Source: Paenibacillus sp. FSL H7-0326
GTDB taxonomy: Bacteria > Bacillota > Bacilli > Paenibacillales > Paenibacillaceae
DNA: 64,000 bases
Direction: 5' to 3'
Assembly (NCBI RefSeq): GCF_001955535.1
Contig: NZ_MPVN01000002.1
Coordinates: 310,001 to 374,000 of the forward strand
Made by a program: the position numbers and the translations under genes. Below are positions 30,054 to 36,379 of this stretch, in pieces (position 1 is the first letter of the stretch; the number at the start of each line of letters is the position of its first letter). The notes under the pieces are model-generated. The model did no database searches, had not been told where the DNA came from, and saw nothing but the letters and a program-made list of their open reading frames with translations.

Positions 30054-30099
30054 CAGTATCAATCCCTTCCCCCTAATCTTTTCCCCTGTTCAGGTCACC

Positions 30100-30912
30100 T
30101 TATACCCCGACCTTCTCCTGGTGTGTATCCAGTATCCGAGCAACCTTTCGCATAATCCTTGACACCCTCATTTGGCTAATGTCTTCGAAGTCAGCGGTCT
30201 GTGTTTGATTGAAACCTTCCAGTCTCCGCTTCAAGACATTAAGCTCTTTCTCGTTCAGCTTCCGCTTTACCGAGTCGATCACAGCATCAACGTATACCTT
30301 ATCAACCACCCCGTCCTCGATACCCTCGCCACTGTCGATGATGTCCATGAGGGTTACTACTTGGGACTGAGCAACGTCCATACCTACAGGCTCATCCAGG
30401 TACTTAACACCCTTCCCCACCTGAAGTGCTTTGGTGATCTTCTCCTCATCCTCGTCAAGCAACAGGGCAAGATCAGCGGAAGCAGGAAGGTATCCCATCT
30501 CATGCTCTAACCTATTGATCCTGTTAATCAATTCATTAGCCGTGCGGGTAGGACGGATGATACTTGCACTGTCTCGAAGGAAGCATCTAATCTCCCGCAC
30601 AATTGCTGTGACAGCAAAGGAACTGAACTTAACGCCACGCTCCGTGTCAAAAGCCTTCACTGCTTTAAGGAACCCCATTCTGCCAAGTTGGAGGATGTCG
30701 TCTTTCTCTACGCAGTGTTTCTTGACGATCACTTCAGGCTTCCCAATGTACTTGTGAACCGAGTGCCAAATCAGGTTCTCGTTGACTAACATGCAGTCAC
30801 CTAGGAAGCCCTCGTCTACTTTGCATCTTGCAATATTGCCCATGTAATCCATGGAGTAATGGTCTTTGTTGACCGCTAAATTAACCTTGATGTGTTCAGG
30901 TAAGTTGTCCAT
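30100..30912 (-). CDS. Sporulation-type sigma factor (SigF/SigG/SigB group)
   Basis: The protein of 270 residues has sigma regions 2, 3 and 4. Region 2 reads DILQLGRMGFLKAVKAFD then GVKFSSFAVTAIVREI and FLRD, which is the SigF/SigG/SigB pattern; region 3 (RPTRTANELINRINRLEHE) and a region 4 helix-turn-helix (TADFEDISQMRVSRIMRK) follow. The start was set at 30912, where AGGAGGA lies eight bases upstream; a longer frame would run into the hup terminator. It is probably a late-gene or host-takeover sigma factor. Such sporulation-like sigma genes are known in phages of spore formers. Confidence 0.88.
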   Translation of the reverse strand: MDNLPEHIKVNLAVNKDHYSMDYMGNIARCKVDEGFLGDCMLVNENLIWHSVHKYIGKPEVIVKKHCVEKDDILQLGRMGFLKAVKAFDTERGVKFSSFAVTAIVREIRCFLRDSASIIRPTRTANELINRINRLEHEMGYLPASADLALLLDEDEEKITKALQVGKGVKYLDEPVGMDVAQSQVVTLMDIIDSGEGIEDGVVDKVYVDAVIDSVKRKLNEKELNVLKRRLEGFNQTQTADFEDISQMRVSRIMRKVARILDTHQEKVGV

Positions 30913-30941
30913 CTGCGTCCTCCTGGGTGATTTTTGGGTAT

Positions 30942-30980
30942 AAAAAAGCGGGAGTCCGTTGGATTTCAACAAACCCCCGC
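30942..30980 (-). terminator. Terminator after the HU gene
   Basis: GCGGGGGTTTGTTG pairs imperfectly with CAACGGACTCCCGC and is followed on the minus strand by six T. Confidence 0.75.
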
Positions 30981-30996
30981 CATTGGCTTAGAAGGT

Positions 30997-31299
30997 CTAC
31001 TTCTTGCCTTGGATGCGGTCTTTAAGCGGCTTGGTCATCTTAGCGACCACAGTCTTGGTAGCGTGGATAATCATATCCTCACCAGTCTGCGGGTTCTTCG
31101 CTTTCTTCTCTCCTCGCTTACGGTTGAAGAAGTTGAAGAAGTTCGCAAGCTTGACATCCTTACCTGCTTCAAGCTTTTCGGTCACCATATCGAACACAAC
31201 GTCGATACGCCGTTCCGCTTCCACTTTCGTGAGGTTTTCTTTCTCTGCCAGTTCAACCACAAGGTCTTTCTTGTATACGACTTCGTTAGTACTCGCCAT
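30997..31299 (-). CDS. HU-like DNA-binding protein
   Basis: This 100-residue protein has the HU/IHF fold signature: the N-terminal helices (KKDLVVELAEKENLTKVEAERRIDVVFD), the VKLANFFNFF turn and the DNA-binding arm (RKRGEKKAKNPQTGEDMIIHATKTVVAK). It starts at an ATG behind AGGAGGA. Phage HU homologues act in replication, packaging or regulation. An imperfect inverted repeat (GTTAGGTT / AACCTACGGT) lies in its leader at 31340-31376. Confidence 0.93.
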   Translation of the reverse strand: MASTNEVVYKKDLVVELAEKENLTKVEAERRIDVVFDMVTEKLEAGKDVKLANFFNFFNRKRGEKKAKNPQTGEDMIIHATKTVVAKMTKPLKDRIQGKK

Positions 31300-31371
31300 G
31301 ATGTAAATCCTCCTCAGAATGATGAATGTTATGAAGCTCTTAACCGTAGGTTAGTGCAGTTTCATGAAAAC

Positions 31372-32208
31372 CTAACGGTGTTTACTGGCTTCCTCAAGCA
31401 TCCGAGCCATTCTGTCATGGTGTTCCTTGACACTGTTGTAATACCAGGAACGCGCCTTCCCTCTGTCCACATTGCCCTCACCTTGGTTATAGGCGATGGT
31501 GGCGGTTCGGAGGTTGCCATCGTACCTGTCCAACAGATAGCTTAGGTACTTGATGGAAGTTTTGATGTTGGTCTTAGGGTTGCTAAGCTGACTACGACTA
31601 ACACCGAAAGTCTCAGCAGTGCTAGGCAGTATTTGAAGGAGACCAATTGCTCCTGAGGATGACTCAACGGCGTTCTTGAACCTACTCTCCTGCCACATCA
31701 TAGCCATGAGCCACATTGTGTCGATTTCGGTACCCTTGGATAGGCTATCAGCCCACCCAATGTACTGAAGCAGTTTCGTCCTGCTGACTGGCATCTCATT
31801 GTGATCTTCGATGTATTGCTCCATAACGTCAGCGATCAGGTCGTGAGTCGGGGGAACAATGGCCGACTCCTTCTTCTTCTTCTCAACCGATACTATCTTA
31901 ACCTCGACCTTATCTTTCTTAGGCGTGACCTCTGCCTTCTTGACTTCCTTGGTCGGTTCCGTTTCCACTTTCTGTGGTTTAGGTTCCGTCTTCACTTCCT
32001 CTTTCTTCGGAGTCTCTAACTCCAAGGTAGTGATAAGGGGAGTAAGTTTTTGTAGGGCTAGAGGTTGCTCATGAACCGATTCAGTGACGGTAACTTTACT
32101 TGCCACAGGCTCATTCTCTGTTCCCTTAGGGGTCGCAAGACCTCCGTACATCACCACCGTTGCTACTGCCACCGTAGTGACTACTGCGATTCTTTTACGA
32201 GCGTCCAA
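31372..32208 (-). CDS. Lytic transglycosylase with Lys/Glu-rich stalk
   Basis: The 278-residue protein begins with an N-terminal hydrophobic segment (about 6-25), a long repetitive Lys/Glu/Pro/Thr stalk (about 70-115) and a C-terminal SLT lysozyme-like domain (about 160-270). The catalytic Glu is in WQESRFKNA, followed by SSGAIGLLQILPSTAE and TIAYNQGEGNVD, the family motifs. It cleaves peptidoglycan glycan strands with formation of 1,6-anhydro-muramic ends. The start is a TTG behind AGGAGGTGA. The stalk suggests it is anchored and spans the wall rather than acting as the main endolysin. Confidence 0.9.
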   Translation of the reverse strand: MDARKRIAVVTTVAVATVVMYGGLATPKGTENEPVASKVTVTESVHEQPLALQKLTPLITTLELETPKKEEVKTEPKPQKVETEPTKEVKKAEVTPKKDKVEVKIVSVEKKKKESAIVPPTHDLIADVMEQYIEDHNEMPVSRTKLLQYIGWADSLSKGTEIDTMWLMAMMWQESRFKNAVESSSGAIGLLQILPSTAETFGVSRSQLSNPKTNIKTSIKYLSYLLDRYDGNLRTATIAYNQGEGNVDRGKARSWYYNSVKEHHDRMARMLEEASKHR

Positions 32209-32231
32209 GGTAGACTCTCACCTCCTGTGGT

Positions 32232-32867
32232 TTATTCTTCTGCCGCCACCTCGGGGAACTGTGCACCAAGGTACAGAGTTTCGATGTGTGACATAAGTAC
32301 CTCATGTATCTCATCGGGAGTAGCTGTATTAGCGTCGATGACCTGGATCAGACGGTCTTCTTCGTCGGACAATCTACGAGCCAAGGTCTGGTACACGACC
32401 CGCGCACGTCTCTGTAACTCCTCGTCCATTTCAAGAATGTCTCGCTCAGGCTTACGATTGAAGGAAGTCTCTGCCGAGATGTCCAGGATGAACGTCAGAT
32501 CGGGTTGACGAATCTTCTTAGCAAGCCCGCGAAGCCAATCAAGGTCTACGCCACGAGCCACCCCGAAAGCTAGATTAGACAGAGTGAAGCGATCAAGTAT
32601 CAGGAAGTCACATCCAGTTTCCTCATACAAGAGGATGTCTTCCATGAAGTCCTGGCGATCCGCTTCGAGGAGCATGTGAACAGCTTCAGTGGTCAACGAG
32701 ATGTCTCCCTGGAAGTAACCCAAGAGAACCTGACCGATAGGGGTGTGGTAGCGCGGGAAGCCCGCGACCGCCACATCATGACCCTTTTTCTTCAGTGCAA
32801 GGAACAGCTTGTTGACCTGAGTCTCTTTGCCGCTTGCATCAATTCCCTCTACCGAGATGATTATCAT
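32232..32867 (-). CDS. tmk: Thymidylate kinase
   Basis: Tmk phosphorylates dTMP to dTDP. It has 211 residues with the P-loop EGIDASGKETQ near the N terminus, a DR(F/Y)-type motif in ILDRFTLSNLAFG and a C-terminal Glu/Asp-rich region. The start was set at 32867 where AGGAGGA lies eight bases upstream; 31 codons further upstream lack support. Together with the phage dUTPase, ThyX and ribonucleotide reductase it completes a dTTP pathway. Confidence 0.9.
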   Translation of the reverse strand: MIIISVEGIDASGKETQVNKLFLALKKKGHDVAVAGFPRYHTPIGQVLLGYFQGDISLTTEAVHMLLEADRQDFMEDILLYEETGCDFLILDRFTLSNLAFGVARGVDLDWLRGLAKKIRQPDLTFILDISAETSFNRKPERDILEMDEELQRRARVVYQTLARRLSDEEDRLIQVIDANTATPDEIHEVLMSHIETLYLGAQFPEVAAEE

Positions 32868-32868
32868 G

Positions 32869-33156
32869 TCAGTCCTCCTTCGATAGGAACTCATCGAACT
32901 TGCTAACCATCTTGAGGTTAGCCGTAATCTCCTTGTCGATGTCAGATTTCTGTGTACCAATGTCGTCGAGCTGAGACTTCAACTTCTCCTCACGCCTTAC
33001 TGCTTCGTCTTTTGCGGCAGTAAGCTCACCAATAGCAACCCCGATACCATCACGAGCCTTCTGAAACGTCCGAAGGTGAGCGTTGACCTTACCTTGTGCC
33101 CGCGCCATGCGGTGCTGTGGAGCCTTGAGGAATAATGACAGTAAACGTTTGAACAT
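32869..33156 (-). CDS. Hypothetical phage coiled-coil protein, 95 aa
   Basis: The sequence is strongly helical with heptad-like spacing (about residues 20-90) and starts MFKRLLSLFLK, a short amphipathic helix. The ATG follows GGGAGGT. It may be a structural or membrane-associated scaffold. No family is recognised. It ends one base before the tmk start. Confidence 0.6.
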   Translation of the reverse strand: MFKRLLSLFLKAPQHRMARAQGKVNAHLRTFQKARDGIGVAIGELTAAKDEAVRREEKLKSQLDDIGTQKSDIDKEITANLKMVSKFDEFLSKED

Positions 33157-33182
33157 ATAACTACCTCCCGTAATGGTTGAAT

Positions 33183-33428
33183 TTATTCAGCGGAGCAAGA
33201 GCCACTATCGGATGAACCCGAGTCGCTTCCGCAGTTGTCATTGCTTTCGTACCCACCGCTGTTGCCTTCGTAGTAGGTCGTTGTCGGAGTGGTATTGTAG
33301 TAACTGCCGCCGCTAGAACTGCTTGATCGAGGTGACTGTGAAACGCTTGGTCGGCGGGAGTTGAAGCGTCCCGTCTTGGTTCCCTGGTGATTGATTGGTG
33401 ATCGTGCAGTTGGTTTACTAACACTCAC
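33183..33428 (-). CDS. Low-complexity Ser/Gly/Asn-rich small protein
   Basis: The 81-residue frame starts at a GTG that overlaps the dUTPase stop by 4 bp (GTGA), which selects it over the alternative frame in the same stretch. It is basic at the N terminus and then rich in Ser, Gly, Tyr and Thr, ending in an acidic Ser/Gly tail with a final CSAE. It is probably disordered; function unknown. Confidence 0.5.
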   Translation of the reverse strand: MSVSKPTARSPINHQGTKTGRFNSRRPSVSQSPRSSSSSGGSYYNTTPTTTYYEGNSGGYESNDNCGSDSGSSDSGSCSAE

Positions 33429-33934
33429 GAGTTCATCTCCCCTGCATTGTCGAAGCTCGTCCCGAACCCGCCGCGATCAGCGTTGCCCAGTCCTGCAACT
33501 TCGTACAACTCCTTCATGAACAGCGGCAGGAATACTGCTTGGCATACCTTGTCGCCATCGTAAATCGTAGTTGGCTTGTCCGTTTCGTTCTTGAACTCAG
33601 CCGCCCACTCGTCTCCATCCCCGCAGAACAAGGAGTCCATCACGCCGACACCGTTAGTCAGCTTTACTTTCCACTTGCGATACGTGGAGGATCTCTGGAA
33701 CAGCAGACCTACAGCTTCCATAGGAATCTCTGTCGCTACATTCAGTGGGATGACTGCTACCTCCCCAGGAGCAAGATGAATAGGTTCATCCAGTCGTGCA
33801 AAGAGATCGTACCCTGCATTGCGGGGGTTCTCCTTGTTGAAACCTTGGCGGCTAGTATCCATACGCTTGTAGGGAATGAACCCGTGAACCTGGGCAATCG
33901 CCTTACCCTTCTTGCCGCAATTCTCGCAACCCAT
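33425..33934 (-). CDS. dut: dUTP diphosphatase
   Basis: Dut hydrolyses dUTP to dUMP and pyrophosphate, keeping uracil out of DNA and feeding ThyX. The protein of 169 residues has the five trimeric dUTPase motifs: NAGYDLFA (1), QRSSTYRK (2), NGVGVMDSLF (3, with catalytic Asp), the DKVCQAVF block (4) and ADRGGFGTS (5). A short N-terminal CENCGKKG extension may bind a metal. The ATG lies seven bases after GGTGA. It is followed by an overlapping small gene. Confidence 0.9.
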   Translation of the reverse strand: MGCENCGKKGKAIAQVHGFIPYKRMDTSRQGFNKENPRNAGYDLFARLDEPIHLAPGEVAVIPLNVATEIPMEAVGLLFQRSSTYRKWKVKLTNGVGVMDSLFCGDGDEWAAEFKNETDKPTTIYDGDKVCQAVFLPLFMKELYEVAGLGNADRGGFGTSFDNAGEMNS

Positions 33935-33937
33935 CGT

Positions 33938-34141
33938 TTACTCACCCGCCTGATATGTCATAAGCACCGCATAAAACGGTTTGCCGTAGGACTTGTTGTA
34001 AGTGGAGGAGAACTCCATCCCTAAGACTAGGGAGGTTGAGTTCTCGTCTTGCCACTCACTGATCTGCTTGTCCAAGGCGGCTACAGATGCCGCCGAGAAC
34101 GTCTTCACCTTGAACGATTGAGCGTATTTACTGATCTTCAT
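33938..34141 (-). CDS. Cse60-like small protein
   Basis: The 67-residue protein has the pattern VKTFSAASVAALDKQISEW, then a beta-like segment ending FYAVLMTYQ, resembling the Cse60 sporulation protein family, which phages also carry. The function is unknown. The start is the ATG at 34141 (TGATG overlap with the upstream stop); the GTG one codon before is possible. Confidence 0.5.
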   Translation of the reverse strand: MKISKYAQSFKVKTFSAASVAALDKQISEWQDENSTSLVLGMEFSSTYNKSYGKPFYAVLMTYQAGE

Positions 34142-34551
34142 CACTTGCCACCATCCAACAGGTGAAGCTTAGGTGCTTCAGGGAGGATAATCTCAGGAGT
34201 GTTCTGCTCAGCCTTCTTCTCCTCAACCAGGGCTTCAAACTCTTCCTCGCTCAACTCTTGAATCTCAAGATCGAGAGTGGTCGTCAGGATGTAACCCATA
34301 CCATCAGTGAGGTGGACGTTGAAGAATGTCTGCGGCTGTTCATTGAAGGAACCATCCTCATAGTTGAATCCGATGACAGCTTTCTCGTATCCCGCCACAA
34401 CGCCCGCGAACCATACGTTTACTTTCGTAGTGCCGCCCGTAGGTGTTTGAACCTCGTGCATGTTCGTTGGTGCGTGAACGTACTTACCGATCATGCTTGC
34501 TACGATTTCCTCCGTAAGAACTTGATCCTTCGCTTTAATTACTTGTGCCAT
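34141..34551 (-). CDS. Hypothetical phage protein, 136 aa
   Basis: The start was set at 34551 behind GGAGGAA. A longer frame would begin inside the phage promoter at 34599-34628 and is rejected. The protein is acidic with a beta-rich middle and a Glu-rich C terminus (EEEFEALVEEKKAEQ). It is first in the operon that continues to dut and tmk. No family is recognised. Confidence 0.7.
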   Translation of the reverse strand: MAQVIKAKDQVLTEEIVASMIGKYVHAPTNMHEVQTPTGGTTKVNVWFAGVVAGYEKAVIGFNYEDGSFNEQPQTFFNVHLTDGMGYILTTTLDLEIQELSEEEFEALVEEKKAEQNTPEIILPEAPKLHLLDGGK

Positions 34552-34598
34552 TTGTAATTCCTCCAAATTTGTATTTGAGCTTTTCGCTCTCTCACTTT

Positions 34599-34628
34599 CT
34601 CTATACGACACGGTTCGACCTGAGTTAA
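34599..34628 (-). promoter_or_regulatory. Phage promoter element 1 (TTAACT-N15-CGTATAGAG)
   Basis: On the minus strand TTAACT (34628-34623) is separated by 15 bp from CGTATAGAG (34607-34599). The TAA inside TTAACT is also the stop codon of the gene at 34625. It faces the 34551-to-28282 operon. Confidence 0.8.
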
Positions 34629-34981
34629 GCGTACTTTTTCAAGTTTTTCAGGATGTCGATTTTACTGCCCGAATCAATTGGCGGGGCGTATGAATCCTCA
34701 AACTGAGTGACGATAATCTCCCGTGATTTCAACTGCAACGTGACCAGTACACTGCGCCCGTGGAACTTCATTCGAGACTTCACAAGGATGCGATTCTTGT
34801 TCCCGTCGAGAACATACTCGGCTATATCCCCATTAGCCAGTGACTCCATTACATTGGCTCTCGAAAGACCTTGCTTGAGCATTCCTGAAAGGCACTCTTG
34901 AGTGAATGTGAAATTACCGTCCACAAACTTCAAGATCGCTTCTCTTTCTAGTTGGTTAATACTTACTCCATCTTTCCGCAC
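34625..34981 (-). CDS. Hypothetical phage protein, DUF4258-like
   Basis: The start is set at a GTG (34981) seven bases after GGGAGGT, because longer in-frame starts fall inside phage promoter 2. The 118-residue protein has a helix of the type ECLSGMLKQGLSRANVMESL followed by strands NRILVKSRMKF and RSVLVTLQLKSREIIVTQF. This helix-then-sheet layout recalls DUF4258/RelE-like small proteins, but no catalytic residues can be named. Confidence 0.55.
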   Translation of the reverse strand: MRKDGVSINQLEREAILKFVDGNFTFTQECLSGMLKQGLSRANVMESLANGDIAEYVLDGNKNRILVKSRMKFHGRSVLVTLQLKSREIIVTQFEDSYAPPIDSGSKIDILKNLKKYA

Positions 34982-35001
34982 GACTTCACCTCCCTTAATT
35001 T

Positions 35002-35031
35002 CTCTATACGACATGAATAATTGGCAGTTAA
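35002..35031 (-). promoter_or_regulatory. Phage promoter element 2
   Basis: TTAACT (35031-35026), 15 bp, CGTATAGAG (35010-35002). It faces the 34981 gene. Confidence 0.8.
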
Positions 35032-35066
35032 ATTGGGCATAAAGGTGATGTGGTGCCACACGCTAT

Positions 35067-35152
35067 ACACGAATCTGCGGCTAGTCGCAGGGGTTTTGTC
35101 GTGTACATACCTGGGAAGAACAAAGCCTAAGGCTGATCGGGACGCTGATCGG
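35067..35152. other. Non-coding stretch with nested stem and direct repeat
   Basis: Between the nrdB terminator and promoter 2, ACACGA...TCGTGT encloses an inner CTGCG-6-CGCAG stem (35067-35105), and GCTGATCGG is repeated at 35132 and 35144. No convincing gene was found here. It may be an operator or a structured RNA. Confidence 0.4.
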
Positions 35153-35171
35153 TCTATTCGTGCTGTTATAA

Positions 35172-35198
35172 AGAAAAAAGCACCCCGAAGGGTGCCTT
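35172..35198 (-). terminator. Terminator after nrdB
   Basis: GGCACCCTTCGGGGTGCTTTT: a stem of about 8 bp with a TTCG-type loop and a run of six T on the minus strand. Confidence 0.88.
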
Positions 35199-35202
35199 AT
35201 AA

Positions 35203-36264
35203 TTACTTCTTCTTACGGTTTTGGAGCTTGTCGAAGCCGTTAGCTGTAGACACTTTGGCATACTGCTTGGACTTAGCTTCAAAGAAGTCCGTCTTGGTGG
35301 CGTTAAGTGCTTCGTCAGAGAATGGACGAATCCAAGGCATAACGTTCTCCCCTTCAAAGTGCTTGCCTAGACCCATCATCACCAGTCGTTGGTTGGCAAC
35401 CCACTTTACATAGCTCTCGAACTCATCGAGGTCTACGTTATCCAGTTCACCAAGTACGTGATGAGACCAAGCGATCTCAAGGTCAACTGCGGTACGGAAG
35501 GTCTCAACAGTCCACTGCATGTTCTCCTCAGTGTTCAGTTCAGGGTAATCCTTAAGAAGCTGTTTGAATACTTCAGAGAAGAAGTACACATGCTGACGCT
35601 CATCCCGTTGGATATAGGAAGCCATCTCCGCAGTACGCATCATTCGCTGACTTCCCACCCGCGCCAAGCTATAGAAGAACGCGAACCCAGTGTAGAAGTC
35701 CAGTCCTTCCAAGATGATGTCAGCCACCAAAGACTTGAAGAAGGTCTGAGGGGTTGGGTTATCACGGAAGTCCTGGTACAGCTCTCGGATGAATAGGTTA
35801 CGCTTCAGCAATACCTCATCCGTTTTCCAGTACTCGAACACTTCCTTCTGAGTCTCATAGTCTGCGATGGACGACAGCACGTAAGTGTACGACTGGTTAT
35901 GGATGATCTCCTGTTGACCGATGATGCCGCAGATCGCTTGCAGTGACGAGTCCGTAAGATAATCCTTCACATCTGCCACGTACATACTTTGCATGGAGTC
36001 CAGTACTCCCAGGAGACCAATGATCTTCAGGTAAGCAGTCTGCTCCTGTTCACTCAGCTCCTCCTCGAACTGCATCTTGTCAGCGTTCATAGGGATTTCA
36101 TCAGGAATCCAGTGGTTACCAATCAGTACCTTGTAGAGCTTATACATTTTAGGCATCCGAATGTCATCCCAGTTCAAGATACCTGAGCACTCTCCGTTGA
36201 CGATGCGGGTAGATTTGTTAGGCGCGGTGATGTCAAAGATGGGCTGTTTTTTCAATTGTTCCAA
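35203..36264 (-). CDS. nrdB: Ribonucleotide reductase, class I beta subunit
   Basis: The beta subunit holds the di-metal centre and tyrosyl radical. The protein of 353 residues shows the ligand pattern: Asp in LLGVLDSMQS, EIIH followed three residues later by Tyr (HNQSYTY), Glu in LEGLDFYTGF, and DERQH. The start is a TTG seven bases after AGGAGG. It has its own phage promoter (element 3) although it directly follows nrdA, so its level can be set separately. It may be class Ia or Ib; no nrdI gene is visible nearby, which slightly favours Ia-type use. Confidence 0.94.
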   Translation of the reverse strand: MEQLKKQPIFDITAPNKSTRIVNGECSGILNWDDIRMPKMYKLYKVLIGNHWIPDEIPMNADKMQFEEELSEQEQTAYLKIIGLLGVLDSMQSMYVADVKDYLTDSSLQAICGIIGQQEIIHNQSYTYVLSSIADYETQKEVFEYWKTDEVLLKRNLFIRELYQDFRDNPTPQTFFKSLVADIILEGLDFYTGFAFFYSLARVGSQRMMRTAEMASYIQRDERQHVYFFSEVFKQLLKDYPELNTEENMQWTVETFRTAVDLEIAWSHHVLGELDNVDLDEFESYVKWVANQRLVMMGLGKHFEGENVMPWIRPFSDEALNATKTDFFEAKSKQYAKVSTANGFDKLQNRKKK

Positions 36265-36295
36265 GTTAATTCCTCCTTAAATTGTCCTTCACATT

Positions 36296-36325
36296 CTCTA
36301 TACGACACAGGTACGTCTCAGTTAA
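36296..36325 (-). promoter_or_regulatory. Phage promoter element 3 (nrdB)
   Basis: TTAACT (36325-36320), 15 bp, CGTATAGAG (36304-36296). Its -35 box follows immediately after the T tract of the nrdA terminator. Confidence 0.82.
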
Positions 36326-36326
36326 G

Positions 36327-36360
36327 AAAGAAAAACCCGCCTATTTCTAAGCGAGTTTCT
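36327..36360 (-). terminator. Terminator after nrdA
   Basis: ACTCGC pairs with GCGGGT (one G-T pair) around a ten-base loop, followed by TTTTTCTTTC on the minus strand. It abuts promoter element 3. Confidence 0.7.
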
Positions 36361-36379
36361 TCCTATTATAATGTGTTGC

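Noticed and set aside
33161..33424. An 87-codon alternative frame over the low-complexity gene
   Set aside because: The frame starting at 33428 has GTGA overlap with the dUTPase stop and is the better reading.
35020..35110. A 26-codon Cys-containing minus-strand frame
   Set aside because: The ribosome site is poor, it lies in the predicted hairpin, and it would sit between a terminator and the next promoter.
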